From: Rhodoferax sp. PAMC 29310
Lineage (GTDB): Bacteria > Pseudomonadota > Gammaproteobacteria > Burkholderiales > Burkholderiaceae_C
DNA length: 64,000 bases
Assembly (NCBI RefSeq): GCF_017948265.1
Contig: NZ_CP072852.1
Location: 1,798,001 to 1,862,000, forward strand
Direction: 5' to 3'
Below the pieces are notes generated by a model. The model was given only the letters and a program-made list of their open reading frames with translations, had not been told where the DNA came from and searched no databases. Below, piece by piece: positions 63,498 to 64,000 of this stretch. Positions within the stretch are counted from its first letter, which is position 1. Every line of letters starts with the position of its first letter. The position numbers were made by a program, and so were the translations under genes.

Positions 63498-64000
63498 TTG
63501 TCCAATCTGCCCGTCACCCGCCGGCCCGTCAAGACTGCGACCTCTCACGCCACTCCGCCCCTCAGCGAGCTGGCAGGGGTGACACAGAAACTGATTTTGG
63601 ATCGGTTCTCACCGGCGGCAATTCTGGTCAATGCTGACAACGCGGTGCTGTACCACTGCGGCCCCACTGAAATTTTTTTGCTGCGCCGACGCGGTGTGCC
63701 GGTGAAGAACTTATTGCTCATGGTCCGCGAAGGACTGCACGCGCGGCTGCGCGACGCCCTGAACGAGGCCGCTGCCACCCAAGTGACTGTGGTCACGACG
63801 GGCGCTCGAATACGGTGCGCCCAGGGCTATATGCCGGTCGAGATCACGGTCACGCCGCACTCCAGCGGAAAGTCGGGCACCTTGTATTTGGTGGTACTGC
63901 GCCAGCAAGGCCAAGCCTCGGCCCTGCCCGCTGCCGACACGGCCGAGGCCACGCTGGTTCGTCACCTGGAAGAAGTCGTGCAGGCCACCCGGGACGACCA
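63498..64000 (+). CDS. PAS-domain sensor protein, 5' part (CheB/CheR-hybrid type), runs off the window
   Basis: The frame is open to the end of the window. QKLILDRFSPAAILVNADNA, then VLYHCGPTEIFLLRRRGVPV and LMVREGLHARLRDALNEAA, is the PAS-like segment I recall from CheB/CheR-type methyltransferase-kinase hybrids, but no CheB or CheR domain precedes it. The start was set at TTG 63498, 7 bases after a strong AGGGAGG (63484-63490); ATG 63429 in the same frame (MRGDIGAKWFNLRQ) is the alternative. The output domain lies beyond the window, so kinase, cyclase or other roles remain open. The space 63202-63497 holds no other gene I can support. Confidence 0.65.
   Translation, partial: MSNLPVTRRPVKTATSHATPPLSELAGVTQKLILDRFSPAAILVNADNAVLYHCGPTEIFLLRRRGVPVKNLLLMVREGLHARLRDALNEAAATQVTVVTTGARIRCAQGYMPVEITVTPHSSGKSGTLYLVVLRQQGQASALPAADTAEATLVRHLEEVVQATRDD

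Overview
The window looks like the chromosome of a betaproteobacterium of the Burkholderiales, most likely Comamonadaceae (Rhodoferax/Polaromonas-like). The reasons are high G+C, the gene families present (class II NrdJ with a small neighbour, an alpha-E/ATP-grasp pair, DUF1631, edd-eda, argP-argO) and a short dispersed repeat of a kind I recall from that family. No rRNA, tRNA or CRISPR array was seen. This assignment is an inference from gene content, not from a database search.

Layout. 1-7.7 kb: the 3' part of a respiratory nitrate reductase cluster, narG-narH-narJ-narI, then a parvulin-type isomerase, a beta-carbonic anhydrase and a nitroreductase. Three of these seven genes carry small lesions: an in-frame TGA in narG, a one-base deletion at codon 5 of narH and a frameshift in the nitroreductase. 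I saw no comparable lesion in the rest of the window. 7.7-26.2 kb: housekeeping and accessory genes: nrdJ with a small divergent partner, a universal stress protein, a YitT-like membrane protein, an MDR oxidoreductase, an alpha-E/circularly permuted ATP-grasp pair, comEC, a DUF1800/DUF1501 pair, a patatin-like lipase, an HDOD protein and tex.

26.3-31.7 kb: an N-acyl amino acid synthase (FeeM-like) gene, an IS481-family element whose ends and target duplication can be read (27320-28390), and a large membrane GGDEF/EAL protein. The element landed at the stop codon of the acyltransferase gene. 31.7-36.3 kb: an aapJQMP amino-acid ABC transporter operon behind a sigma-54-type promoter. 36.3-37.8 kb: what looks like the scar of a deleted copper-efflux operon: a Cys-rich leader gene, a TolC-like signal peptide joined out of frame to a CusF-like C-terminus, and a DUF411 gene. 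37.8-46.3 kb: a TAXI-type binding protein, ettA, a DUF1631 protein, an RhlE helicase whose RGG tail overlaps the nucleotide-binding motif of the next gene, and gloA.

46.4-52.4 kb: the Entner-Doudoroff pair edd-eda with a HexR-like operator, an OmpA-family protein, pdxH, divergent argP/argO and a small unknown protein. 52.4-63.2 kb: a sugar or sugar-acid catabolic locus read leftwards: IlvD/Edd dehydratase, HpcH/HpaI aldolase, a complete carbohydrate ABC transporter, a Gfo/Idh/MocA dehydrogenase and an SDR. It is divergent from a LacI-type repressor, with a perfect 16-bp palindromic operator between them. An AEC transporter follows, and the window ends inside a PAS-domain sensor gene.
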